A stretch of 7,040 nt of DNA from Pseudomonadota bacterium (lineage in GTDB: Bacteria; Pseudomonadota; Alphaproteobacteria; Rhizobiales; Rhizobiaceae), in assembly GCA_023387715.1 (NCBI GenBank), contig JAEWHQ010000349.1, positions 1 through 7,040 on the forward strand, in the 5' to 3' direction. A program made the translations under genes and the position numbers. Below the pieces are notes generated by a model. It searched no databases. It was not told the origin of the DNA and worked only from the letters and a program-made list of their open reading frames with translations. Each line of letters starts with the position of its first letter. Within the stretch, counting starts at the first letter, position 1. This document shows positions 1-6,239 of this stretch, piece by piece.

Positions 1-445
1 TTTCGGTTGGGAAAGGTTGTGCCAACCGTGCATTGGAGGTGAAGCTGCTCCAGTCAATTTCCAATGGCTCAAGGCCGGGTAAATTGATGAAGGCAGGGCC
101 TGTCAGCTGATTATTGAGCGACAATGGCGCATAGATTGCAGAGCCTGAACTAAAGCGGCCAGCCATGAAGGAAATGCCTTCAGACTTTTGCTGCCATGAA
201 ATGCTTTCGCAAACCACATCAAGCTTCAGCGGATAGCCGCTGGTTTTCAAGTTTTCACATTGAACATTAACGCCTTTGGCTGTTAGCCCTTTAAGGTCAC
301 TGGCGGCGCGTGTTTCCACTTTGTTTGCCAGATAGAACCAACCTGCCGTATAAAGAACTGCGACGAGAGCAAGCAAAATATAAAGCAGCCTTAGCTTCCT
401 GCCTGAAGGTGTCACAGGTGTTGTCGCAGTGGGTGTCATTGACAT
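1..445 (-). CDS. DUF2125 domain membrane-anchored protein (N-terminal part, runs off left edge)
   Basis: An open minus-strand frame runs from ATG at 445-443 to the window edge, giving 148 residues of the N-terminus. It begins MSMTPTATTP and has a basic stretch (RKLR, about 16-19), then one hydrophobic segment at about 19-40 (LLYILLALVAVLYTAGWFYL). This is a likely N-terminal membrane anchor with the rest in the periplasm. The following VETRAASDLKGL, the C-x15-C spacing (Cys63, Cys79) around GYPLKLDVVC and the later GPAFINLPGLEPLEIDW resemble the DUF2125 (COG4093) family of alphaproteobacteria, whose function is unknown. The two cysteines could form a periplasmic disulfide (inference). A Shine-Dalgarno-like AAGG lies 10 nt before ATG 445; ATG 439 is an alternative start. 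It is divergent from the ChaC gene, so the 124-base gap should hold both promoters. The C-terminus is outside the window. Confidence 0.85.
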   Translation of the reverse strand, partial: MSMTPTATTPVTPSGRKLRLLYILLALVAVLYTAGWFYLANKVETRAASDLKGLTAKGVNVQCENLKTSGYPLKLDVVCESISWQQKSEGISFMAGRFSSGSAIYAPLSLNNQLTGPAFINLPGLEPLEIDWSSFTSNARLAQPFPTE

Positions 446-569
446 TATAAAACGGCCTTGTGCTCAATAGCGATGTTACAGATTGATTTGAAAACATATC
501 TGACGGATGTTTGTAGCGTAACATAACAGCGCTTCGCAATGAGACCAGACTAATGATTGATAAAATACT

Positions 570-1100
570 ATGAAAGATTTCTGGGTATTCGGTTACGGCT
601 CGCTGATGTGGCGGCCGGGTTTTGATTTTGTTGAAAGCAAACGGGCTCGGTTGCATGGGTTTCACCGCAGCCTTTGCATTTATTCGCATGTTTATCGTGG
701 CACAGCCGAAAAACCGGGGCTGGTGCTGGGCTTGGACGCGGGCGGCTTTTGTGACGGCATGGCCTTTAAAGTGACAGAAGATGCCACCCAAAAGGTTGTG
801 GACTATTTGCGCGAGCGTGAGCAGGTCAACAATGTCTATCTGGAGAAAATGCAAGCAGTAGAGCTGGAGGATGGCTCAAGCGCGCAGGCAATCGTTTATG
901 TGGCCGATTGTACCCATGCACAATATGCCAGCGCTTTAAGTATAGAAGCGGCAGCGCAGATCGTGGCGGCAGCCTCAGGCATTGCCGGGCCTAATCATGA
1001 ATATGTCAGCGCTACATTAGAGCATCTGCAACAGATGGGCGTGCATGATGAAGGCTTAGAGCGCGTTTGGCATTTTGTGAACACGCATTGGTCAAAGTGA
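570..1100 (+). CDS. chaC: ChaC-type gamma-glutamylcyclotransferase
   Basis: This 176-residue cytosolic enzyme is predicted to split gamma-glutamyl compounds, chiefly glutathione, into 5-oxoproline and Cys-Gly. The diagnostic glycine-rich substrate loop is FGYGSLMWRP (residues 7-16). It is followed by VYRGTAEKPGLVLGL (41-55), a family block that closely resembles ChaC proteins. Glu84 in YLREREQ aligns with the catalytic glutamate of the family (YLxxREK in animal CHAC2). The late block GIAGPNHEYV (137-146) matches the conserved GPSGPNxEY. Length and motifs are complete. No clear Shine-Dalgarno precedes ATG 570. Instead, two tiny reading frames (539-553 and 553-573) chain into it through TAATG and ATGA overlaps. 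The gene is separated from yggT by 130 bases and has no visible terminator. It is divergent from the DUF2125 gene. The fold and activity are well supported; the exact substrate (glutathione versus other gamma-glutamyl compounds) is inferred. Confidence 0.93.
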   Translation: MKDFWVFGYGSLMWRPGFDFVESKRARLHGFHRSLCIYSHVYRGTAEKPGLVLGLDAGGFCDGMAFKVTEDATQKVVDYLREREQVNNVYLEKMQAVELEDGSSAQAIVYVADCTHAQYASALSIEAAAQIVAAASGIAGPNHEYVSATLEHLQQMGVHDEGLERVWHFVNTHWSK

Positions 1101-1167
1101 ATTTACAGGTTTTAACCCTTGTTCTGCCATCAGCCAACAGCTAAATAATCAAAACGCAGGGCGATCA

Positions 1168-1197
1168 TTGTCAGGTTGCGCTTTATAAAAATATTCT
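1168..1197 (+). promoter_or_regulatory. Candidate promoter for yggT-yggU
   Basis: TTGTCA (1168-1173) matches the -35 consensus in five of six positions. It lies 18 bases before TATTCT (1192-1197), which matches the -10 box in four of six. Transcription would begin near 1204, just ahead of the strong Shine-Dalgarno AGGAG at 1220-1224. This is a pattern match only. Read-through from chaC is also possible, since no terminator is visible between them. Confidence 0.3.
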
Positions 1198-1230
1198 TGA
1201 CCTTAAGTCATACCGCTTCAGGAGATACGC

Positions 1231-1521
1231 ATGATCGCATTATTTGAAACAATCGATATGGCGCTCAATCTTTACACATGGATTATTATCGCCAGCGCGG
1301 TTTTTTCGTGGCTTTATGCTTTCAATGTGATCAATTCGAGCAATCGTTTTGTCGCCTCGCTTGGCGAGTTTTTGTATAAAGTGACCGAACCGGTTCTGCG
1401 ACCAATCCGCAATATTCTGCCACAGCTGAGCGGCATTGATATTTCGCCGGTGATCTTGCTCTTTATCATTTTCTTCATCCGCCGCTTTATGTGGACAACA
1501 TTGCTGCCGATGGTGCTGTGA
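1231..1521 (+). CDS. yggT: YggT family integral membrane protein
   Basis: A 96-residue inner-membrane protein with two hydrophobic segments (about 10-32 and 72-94). They are joined by the family hallmark [20 protein letters not shown] (52-71), in which a Pro/Arg-rich turn is followed by the conserved G-x-D-[IL]-S-P-[VI] at the start of the second helix. YggT proteins (COG0762/DUF751-like) are small membrane proteins of uncertain role; relatives have been tied to osmotic tolerance, cell division and plastid or cytochrome assembly. AGGAG at 1220-1224, six bases before ATG 1231, fixes the start. The stop codon TGA (1519-1521) overlaps the probable GTG start of the next gene in a GTGA junction, so the two are almost certainly co-transcribed and translationally coupled. 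yggT next to the DUF167 gene yggU is a widespread bacterial pairing. Confidence 0.93.
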   Translation: MIALFETIDMALNLYTWIIIASAVFSWLYAFNVINSSNRFVASLGEFLYKVTEPVLRPIRNILPQLSGIDISPVILLFIIFFIRRFMWTTLLPMVL

Positions 1522-1829
1522 GCATCAGTTTCTACCGGCTTGAAAAAGAGGGTGTGACGCTCTTTGTGCGCCTCACCCCCAAAGCCGCTAAGGATGCGGT
1601 AGAAGCCGTTGTTAAAAGCGCTGATGAGCGCTGTTATTTAAGTGCAAGGGTGAGGGCAGTGCCCGAAAAAGGGCTTGCCAATAAAGCGCTGGAAAAGCTG
1701 CTGGCAAAAACTCTGCAAGTACCGGCAAGCACAGTCTCGGTTGATGCAGGTGCCACCTCGCGAGTTAAACAGATTTTCATCAGCGGTGATCCGGCCGAAA
1801 TAGCACGCCGTCTTGATCAGTTTGCATGA
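1518..1829 (+). CDS. yggU: DUF167 / YggU family protein
   Basis: A small soluble protein of the DUF167 (UPF0235) family, 103 residues from the GTG at 1518. The family has a compact alpha/beta fold and no firmly established function. Family blocks visible are [13 protein letters not shown] (17-29), the [18 protein letters not shown] region (47-64; usual form P-x-x-G-x-A-N-x-x-L) and [10 protein letters not shown] (79-88; usual form G-x-T-S-R-x-K). I prefer GTG 1518 because it overlaps the yggT stop as GTGA and places the conserved FYRLEKEG at the very N-terminus, as in relatives. An in-frame GTG at 1491 would add nine unconserved residues inside yggT. No convincing Shine-Dalgarno is present, which fits translational coupling. 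A strong terminator follows at 1841-1874. Confidence 0.9.
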   Translation: MSISFYRLEKEGVTLFVRLTPKAAKDAVEAVVKSADERCYLSARVRAVPEKGLANKALEKLLAKTLQVPASTVSVDAGATSRVKQIFISGDPAEIARRLDQFA

Positions 1830-1840
1830 ATGAAACGCAT

Positions 1841-1874
1841 AAAAAAACTGCCGGTTTTGACCGGCAGTTTTTTT
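1841..1874. terminator. Bidirectional intrinsic terminator between yggU and ppa
   Basis: A perfect 14-bp inverted repeat pairs AAAAAAACTGCCGG (1841-1854) with CCGGCAGTTTTTTT (1861-1874) around the loop TTTTGA. The GC-rich core CTGCCGG/CCGGCAG is flanked by an A-run on one side and a T-run on the other. Either strand would therefore give a hairpin followed by about seven U residues. It begins 12 bases after the yggU stop and lies 29 bases beyond the ppa stop. It is suitably placed to end both convergent transcription units. Confidence 0.93.
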
Positions 1875-1903
1875 GTATTCTATCTTAAAAGCTTTTGAGA
1901 GAT

Positions 1904-2434
1904 TTAAGCGCCTTTAGCGCGCTCAATTGCTTCTACGATCAGCTTGCGTGCGTAATCTTCGTCGCCCCATTCGCCGATCTTAACCCATTTACCAGGTTCC
2001 AGATCTTTGTAATGTTCAAAGAAATGCGCGATCTGCTGCAAGGTGATTTCCGGCAGGTCTGAATAGTCGTGAATTTTTTCATAACGACGGGTCAGGTGCG
2101 GTGATGGCACAGCAATGATCTTTTCGTCCTTACCGGCATTGTCTTCCATGACCAGAACGCCGATCGGGCGAACATTGATCACGCAGCCAGGAATCAGCGG
2201 ACGGGTGTTGCAGATCAGAACGTCGATTGGATCGCCGTCGTCTGACAGGGTGTGCGGAACAAAGCCGTAGTTACCCGGATAGGTCATCGGCGTATAGAGG
2301 AAGCGGTCAACGATCAGTGCGCCTGCATCTTTGTCCATCTCATATTTAATGGGATGTCCGCCGACCGGAACTTCAATAATGACGTTAACGTCTTCGGGAG
2401 GATTGGAGCCGATGGAAATGGCATCAATATTCAT
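1904..2434 (-). CDS. ppa: Inorganic pyrophosphatase (family I)
   Basis: A soluble, Mg-dependent family I pyrophosphatase that hydrolyses PPi to two phosphates and so pulls biosynthetic reactions forward. It is 176 residues, the same length as the E. coli enzyme, and alignable along its whole length. The signature DGDPIDV is at 67-72 with preceding Asp66. The metal and substrate residues known from E. coli are all visible: Glu21, Lys30, Glu32, Arg44, Tyr52, Tyr56, Asp66, Asp68, Asp71, Asp98, Asp103, Lys105, Tyr142 and Lys143. The C-terminal block [18 protein letters not shown] is nearly identical to E. coli. AAAGGA (2441-2446) lies six bases before ATG 2434 and fixes the start. The gene is last in the minus-strand block, 153 bases beyond plsC, and may also have its own promoter. 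It ends at the bidirectional terminator. Confidence 0.98.
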   Translation of the reverse strand: MNIDAISIGSNPPEDVNVIIEVPVGGHPIKYEMDKDAGALIVDRFLYTPMTYPGNYGFVPHTLSDDGDPIDVLICNTRPLIPGCVINVRPIGVLVMEDNAGKDEKIIAVPSPHLTRRYEKIHDYSDLPEITLQQIAHFFEHYKDLEPGKWVKIGEWGDEDYARKLIVEAIERAKGA

Positions 2435-2457
2435 GACGTATCCTTTCGTTTGGCGTT

Positions 2458-2486
2458 CTGATATCGGGTTTCACAGCGTCACGCAA
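2458..2486 (-). promoter_or_regulatory. Possible ppa promoter
   Basis: Read on the minus strand, TTGCGT (2486-2481) and TATCAG (2463-2458) are separated by exactly 17 bases. The -35 matches three of six consensus positions and the -10 four of six. Transcription would begin about 20 bases before the ppa start, just upstream of its Shine-Dalgarno. This is a weak pattern match. Confidence 0.22.
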
Positions 2487-2587
2487 CAAAAACGAATAAT
2501 GCAAAAAGCGGCGAATTGTCGTTATGTGCATGAAGCGGTGTGTGCTGGTATCAGATGCCTGTATTAAGTGAGTGTGATGATGGGTGA

Positions 2588-3388
2588 TTATTTGTTCGTT
2601 TTCACCGGAAAACCGAGTTCTTTCAGGCGGGAAACCGCTGTTGGCGGCATTGGTGGCGGGTTTTTGTCTTGAGCGGCAGCAATCAGCAATTCATCGCAAC
2701 CGGTCTCTGTGTCGCGTGTTAAGCGCTCCAGAAATTCATGCTTATCAAGACCAGCCGGAATAACCGGAAGGACGCGGGCGCGAATAGCGCCGGGATAGCG
2801 GAAAATGGAACGGCGCGGCCAGTAAAGTCCGGCATTATGCGCAATCGGCAGCACGGGCAGATTTAGTTCGGCATAAAGATGCGCAACGCCATATTTGTAT
2901 TGCGGCTCAGCACCTGGTGCACGGCGTGTGCCCTCTGGATAGATCAGCACCTGACGGCCTTCTGCAATGGCTTTTTCAGCACCTGTCGTGATGGATTTGA
3001 GCGCTTTGACGCGTGAGCCGCGATCAACAGGGATCATTTCCATTTTGCCGACATACCAGCCGAAAACAGGAATGCGCATCAGCTCGCGCTTCAGGATCAT
3101 CACCGGATCATCAAGATAAGGCAAAAAGGCAAACACATCCCAGAAGGACTGGTGTTTTGGGGCGACGATATAAGCGCCTGCCGGAATATTTTCCAAACCT
3201 TCAATGATAAAATCGGTGCCGGCAATTTTCTTTTGCAGCCAAAGACTGCTGCGCGCCCAGAACTTTGGCACCAGCCATGCTTTTTTACGTGGCATCAGAA
3301 AGTAAATCGGCGTCCACAGGATCATCTGGAGGATCATGCTGAGGTAGAAAAAGAAGTTAAACAGAAGTGACCTGATCGCAGTAAGCAT
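2588..3388 (-). CDS. plsC: 1-acyl-sn-glycerol-3-phosphate acyltransferase (PlsC-type)
   Basis: A 266-residue membrane-associated acyltransferase expected to convert lysophosphatidic acid to phosphatidic acid for phospholipid synthesis. An N-terminal hydrophobic segment (about 8-32) anchors it. The four acyltransferase motifs appear in order: motif I KHQSFWD with the catalytic His79/Asp84 (H-x4-D), motif II MIPVDRGS (118-125), motif III IYPEGTRR (149-156) and motif IV LPVLPIAHNAG (178-187 region). The tail (PPPMPPTAVSRLKELGF) is a lineage-specific extension. The only good Shine-Dalgarno, AGGAG, is 15 bases before ATG 3388, an unusually long spacing. An in-frame TGA between them excludes an earlier ATG, GTG or TTG. 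The gene lies 152 bases after ydcF and 153 before ppa on the same strand. Membership of the LPLAT/AGPAT family is certain. Which lysolipid it prefers, and whether it is the main or a secondary PlsC, is not visible. Confidence 0.93.
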   Translation of the reverse strand: MLTAIRSLLFNFFFYLSMILQMILWTPIYFLMPRKKAWLVPKFWARSSLWLQKKIAGTDFIIEGLENIPAGAYIVAPKHQSFWDVFAFLPYLDDPVMILKRELMRIPVFGWYVGKMEMIPVDRGSRVKALKSITTGAEKAIAEGRQVLIYPEGTRRAPGAEPQYKYGVAHLYAELNLPVLPIAHNAGLYWPRRSIFRYPGAIRARVLPVIPAGLDKHEFLERLTRDTETGCDELLIAAAQDKNPPPMPPTAVSRLKELGFPVKTNK

Positions 3389-3540
3389 AATTATTCAGTC
3401 AGTCTCCTGAGTGCTGATGGTGTAAATATCCGAACAGCAAAAACTCCTACAGATATTATCAGCAAAATGCCAGATTTATGTTGGCATAGCATCTGTGCAG
3501 ATAAGGCAGGGCAGTTTTAATCTTGTGTTTGTTGCGGCTT

Positions 3541-4167
3541 TTATGCAGGGCCGCCAAAAACCGAAAGCTCGGTCAGGTGAAAAAGCGCGCCGAGATATTT
3601 GATATATTCGGTGACAAGCACGCGCAACACATCGCCCTGAATAACCCAGTTCGTATGACGCAGATCGCTGTTGACCACCGGATAGGGAATGAATTCCACA
3701 TCATCCATAAGGCGGGAAAGCTCTAAAATAGAGCGCGGAATATGGTAATTATTGGTGACCACAATCACCCGCTTATAATTATGCGAGCGGATCCATTGCG
3801 CACTTTCAGTAGCATTGCCGATGGTGTTGAGGGCTGATCTGTCGAGATCAATGCAGCAATTGAGCAAAGCTTCATTGGCAATGGTCACGCGTTGCAGTGC
3901 CTTTTTATTGGTGGTCGGATGCACGCCGCTGATAAGCAGGCGTTGTCCTTTTTTATTTTGCAGAAGCTCAATCGCCACATCAAGGCGCGCTTTGCCGCCG
4001 GTCAAAACGATAATGCCGTCGGCCGGTTCTAAATCATCGGGCGGAAACATATTGCCGACTTTTTCGCTAAAAATGAAAAAGCCCACTGTCAGCACGACAA
4101 TGCAGGACAAGAGAATAACCGATATAGGCCGGAACCGTCGCATAATACGCCTGATAAGGGACAGCAT
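3541..4167 (-). CDS. YdcF / DUF218 family membrane-anchored protein
   Basis: About 208 residues: a short basic N-terminus, one transmembrane segment (about 15-34) and a Rossmann-like DUF218 domain (COG1434) probably facing the periplasm. Domain blocks are DGIIVLTGGKARLDVAIEL (about 50-68), RLLISGV (76-82), the conserved NTIGNATESAQW (114-125; usual N-T-x-x-N-A/E) and VIVVTNNYHIPRSILEL (134-150; usual T-x-x-x-H-x-x-R). The family includes E. coli YdcF, SanA and ElyC, linked to envelope integrity and undecaprenyl-lipid metabolism; the actual reaction here is unknown. ATG 4167 is chosen because GGGA lies eight bases upstream; GTG 4170, directly before it, would add one residue. The gene is 109 bases beyond ftsX, with no terminator between, and a TTAA-N7-TTAA box lies about 100 bases upstream. 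Conserved proximity to ftsEX and plsC suggests an envelope or division-linked role (inference). Confidence 0.87.
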   Translation of the reverse strand: MLSLIRRIMRRFRPISVILLSCIVVLTVGFFIFSEKVGNMFPPDDLEPADGIIVLTGGKARLDVAIELLQNKKGQRLLISGVHPTTNKKALQRVTIANEALLNCCIDLDRSALNTIGNATESAQWIRSHNYKRVIVVTNNYHIPRSILELSRLMDDVEFIPYPVVNSDLRHTNWVIQGDVLRVLVTEYIKYLGALFHLTELSVFGGPA

Positions 4168-4266
4168 CACTTCAGTCCCTTTTAACGCGGCAGTCAGATG
4201 AAGAAGGCATATAAAGCATAATCACTGCGCGGTTCTGGTTGCGAAAAATATGGTTGTTATCATGTT

Positions 4267-4283
4267 GGTTAAAGCCAGATTAA
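4267..4283 (-). promoter_or_regulatory. CtrA-type box at the ftsX/ydcF junction
   Basis: On the minus strand, TTAA (4283-4280), seven bases (TCTGGCT) and TTAACC (4272-4267) exactly match the TTAA-N7-TTAA(C) binding pattern of the alphaproteobacterial cell-cycle regulator CtrA. The box overlaps the last codon of ftsX and lies about 100 bases upstream of ydcF. A -10-like TATTTT follows 16 bases after TTAACC, which would put the box over the -35 region of a ydcF promoter. Binding is inferred from sequence only. Confidence 0.4.
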
Positions 4284-5278
4284 ACCGAAGTTCCCGGTCC
4301 GTCCATCTGTGATAATTGACGGATAACCGTAATGCGGCTTGTCAGCATGGTGAGCAGGCTGACCATGAAAATAATAATGGCTGCGCCAATATATCCCTCG
4401 CGGCCGATCACAAAATTACCGAACATTGCAGCTGCCTGATCGCCCTCCGGTGTGGCCATACGATTGTTTGACCACCACGAAACAATGAAGAAAATTGCCA
4501 TGGCAAATGCGCCACCACACAGAGCACCTTTTAGTGCTGTGCGGAAGAAATGCCATTCAAATTCCCGTGCAACGGTTTTGGATTCTGCACCGATAAAATG
4601 CAGCACTTCGATAATATGGCCATTGCCGGACATCGCGCCGCGGGTGGCAAAAATAACGGTCAGGATCGTTGCCGACATCACCAGTGTGAGAACGCAAATA
4701 CCGATGAAGACGGTTGTATGTGCCATGGAGGCAAGACGATCAATCCATGTGCGGTGATCGTCAAAACTGGCGCCGGGGATTTGTTTGACCAGTTCTGCGC
4801 GCATAGCGGCAAAGTCCGGCGGTGCGTTTTCATCAATGGTTACAACGACAAGACGCGGAACCGGCAGCTCATCCAGATCAAGACCAGTGCCAAGCCATGG
4901 CTCAAGCAAGCGTGCAGTGGCCGCACGGTCAATAATGCGGGTGCTGAGCACGCCGGCAAAATTTTGCGCAATCTGGCTTGCATCTACCAGAGATTTTTCA
5001 ATGTCCTGTCCGTCAAGCGGGCGGATTTGAACAGTTGCTTCACGCGCGATCTGGCTTTGCCATGTGGTGGCGGAATCACGCACTAATGTTACACCGCCAA
5101 GGGTCAGGCAGGCCAGAAAGGTCATGATGGCAATAACTATCACCAAAGCCGTGCCGGTGACACTGCCGTCTGGCACAATCGGGGTCGGGCCTTGTTTGCG
5201 CTTGCGTTTGCCGACCGCTACAAAAAGCAGCTCTTTAATGTCAGCTAGCTGATGGCTCAATTTTGCTCGTCTATTCAT
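4280..5278 (-). CDS. ftsX: Cell division protein FtsX (ABC transporter permease-like)
   Basis: A 332-residue inner-membrane partner of FtsE. FtsEX acts at the division septum, coupling ATP hydrolysis to activation of peptidoglycan-splitting enzymes. The layout is typical: a cytoplasmic basic N-terminus (KRKRK at about 24-28), TM1 (about 41-65), a periplasmic domain of about 120 residues starting WQSQIAREATVQI, then TM2 (about 187-211), TM3 (about 249-269) and TM4 (about 295-315). The conserved cytoplasmic loop before TM3 reads IEVLHFIGAESKTVAREFEWHF, the hallmark IxVLxLIGA region. ATG 5278 is preferred: it overlaps the ftsE stop by eight bases, the usual coupled arrangement. A TTG at 5287 is possible but would add three residues without a better ribosome site. 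The stop codon lies inside a CtrA-type box. The periplasmic domain is the least conserved part, as usual for FtsX. Confidence 0.95.
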   Translation of the reverse strand: MNRRAKLSHQLADIKELLFVAVGKRKRKQGPTPIVPDGSVTGTALVIVIAIMTFLACLTLGGVTLVRDSATTWQSQIAREATVQIRPLDGQDIEKSLVDASQIAQNFAGVLSTRIIDRAATARLLEPWLGTGLDLDELPVPRLVVVTIDENAPPDFAAMRAELVKQIPGASFDDHRTWIDRLASMAHTTVFIGICVLTLVMSATILTVIFATRGAMSGNGHIIEVLHFIGAESKTVAREFEWHFFRTALKGALCGGAFAMAIFFIVSWWSNNRMATPEGDQAAAMFGNFVIGREGYIGAAIIIFMVSLLTMLTSRITVIRQLSQMDGPGTSV

Positions 5279-5930
5279 AAATATCAAGCCTGCCCTGATC
5301 CAGAATCATGCGTCGTGCATCCACCTGATCCATCAAAGTGAGATCATGCGTTGCAATGATAACGGCAGTTCCTGAGCGGTTTAACTCTGCAAAAAGGCGC
5401 AACAAGCGTTTGGCAAGCGGCGGGTCGACGTTACCGGTGGGCTCATCGGCGAGCAGCAGTTCCGGCTGATCAATCAGTGCGCGCGCGATGGCAACGCGTT
5501 GCTTTTCACCACCCGATAAAATCGGCGGCAGCACATGCATGCGGTCGCCAAGGCCAACCCAGTGTAAAAGCTCTTCCACCTCTGCGCGATAGGTTGCTTC
5601 TTCTTTGCCACGCACGCGCAATGGCAGCGCCACATTTTCATAGGTGGTCATATGGTCGAGCAGGCGGAAATCCTGAAACACGATACCGATACGGCGGCGC
5701 AGCAGCGGAATTTCTTTGCGTTCAAGGCCGCTAATATCTTTGCCGAAAATATTGATAAGGCCGCGCGTTGGCTTCATCGCCATAAATAACAAGCGCAAGA
5801 GCGATGTTTTACCGGCACCTGAAGGGCCGGTTAAAAACTGGAATGAGCGCGCAGGGATATGAAAGCTGACGTCCCGCAGGACTTCAGGCCCCATGCCATA
5901 ACGCAAACCTACTTTTTCAAAGCGAATCAC
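5271..5930 (-). CDS. ftsE: Cell division ATP-binding protein FtsE
   Basis: The 219-residue cytoplasmic ATPase of the FtsEX complex. All ABC motifs are intact: Walker A GPSGAGKTS (35-43, Lys41), Q-loop VFQDF (Gln86), signature LSGGEKQRV (138-146), Walker B LLLADEP (158-164, catalytic Glu163), D-loop GNVDP (166-170) and H-loop His195 in ATHD. The opening MIRFEKVGLRYGMGPEVLRD and the block DFRLLDHMTTYENVALPLRV are characteristic of FtsE rather than of other ABC ATPases. The start is GTG 5930, with AAGGA about nine bases upstream; the ATG five bases earlier is out of frame and soon closes. The end overlaps ftsX, and the pair is first in the minus-strand block. A TTAA-N7-TTAACCAT box lies 60-78 bases upstream, pointing to CtrA control. 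A GANTC site (GAATC, 5924-5928), the CcrM methylation sequence, sits on the start codon region. Confidence 0.98.
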   Translation of the reverse strand: MIRFEKVGLRYGMGPEVLRDVSFHIPARSFQFLTGPSGAGKTSLLRLLFMAMKPTRGLINIFGKDISGLERKEIPLLRRRIGIVFQDFRLLDHMTTYENVALPLRVRGKEEATYRAEVEELLHWVGLGDRMHVLPPILSGGEKQRVAIARALIDQPELLLADEPTGNVDPPLAKRLLRLFAELNRSGTAVIIATHDLTLMDQVDARRMILDQGRLDIYE

Positions 5931-5989
5931 CGCATGTTTTCCTTGAGGTTTTTCTCATTTGACTGACTAGCTTAAGACCATTGCGCCTG

Positions 5990-6008
5990 ATGGTTAACCT
6001 TCCGTTAA
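5990..6008 (-). promoter_or_regulatory. CtrA-type binding box upstream of ftsE
   Basis: The minus strand reads TTAACGGAAGGTTAACCAT (6008-5990). That is TTAA, seven bases, then TTAACCAT, which combines the full TTAA-N7-TTAA CtrA pattern with the extended TTAACCAT half-site, in the same orientation as ftsE. Its near edge is 60 bases from the GTG start. CtrA is the conserved response regulator that times division and replication genes in Caulobacter and Rhizobiales. No strong -10 sequence is obvious downstream (TAAGCT at suitable spacing is weak), so whether the site activates or represses cannot be told. Confidence 0.5.
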
Positions 6009-6219
6009 TTTTGCTTGTTTTTGCTGTTTAAAAACGTGCAATTTTTTAACGGTGCCAGCTAAAAATCATTGCCTGCAATGGCTCAGCAAAAGCAGATTTT
6101 ATCATCCATTGTCTGCATTCTTATTTTGCGTGAACCGCTTACCGTATGGATGAAGCGAAAGACTATGCAAAAAACACAGCTAATATGACGAGAACAGGTG
6201 CTTTTTCCTAAAATTATGC

Positions 6220-6225
6220 TATATA
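6220..6225 (+). promoter_or_regulatory. Candidate -10 element for hpt
   Basis: TATATA at 6220-6225, preceded by GC (GCTATATACG), is the best -10-like sequence before hpt, but no matching -35 hexamer stands 16-18 bases upstream. A transcript from here would start near 6232 and carry a leader of about 63 nt that contains the hairpin at 6240-6261. Support is weak. Confidence 0.25.
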
Positions 6226-6239
6226 CGCGGTGAGATTGT

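Noticed and set aside
297..854. A 185-codon minus-strand open frame across the chaC gene and the DUF2125 N-terminus
   Set aside because: It lies antisense to the well-supported chaC gene and out of frame with the DUF2125 protein. Its translation has no recognisable domain.
2381..2392. The perfect 12-base palindrome GACGTTAACGTC
   Set aside because: It lies inside ppa and encodes conserved D-V-N-V residues. A coding coincidence is the simplest explanation.
3467..3487. A hairpin ATGCCA/TGGCAT after ydcF that could be a minus-strand terminator
   Set aside because: It has only six base pairs, a nine-base loop and a three- to four-base T-run, which is too weak to call.
4550..5086. Long plus-strand open frames (also 4452-4757 and 4785-5030) over ftsX
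   Set aside because: They are antisense to a clear FtsX reading frame. Their translations are low in hydrophobic patterning, match no family and lack convincing ribosome sites.
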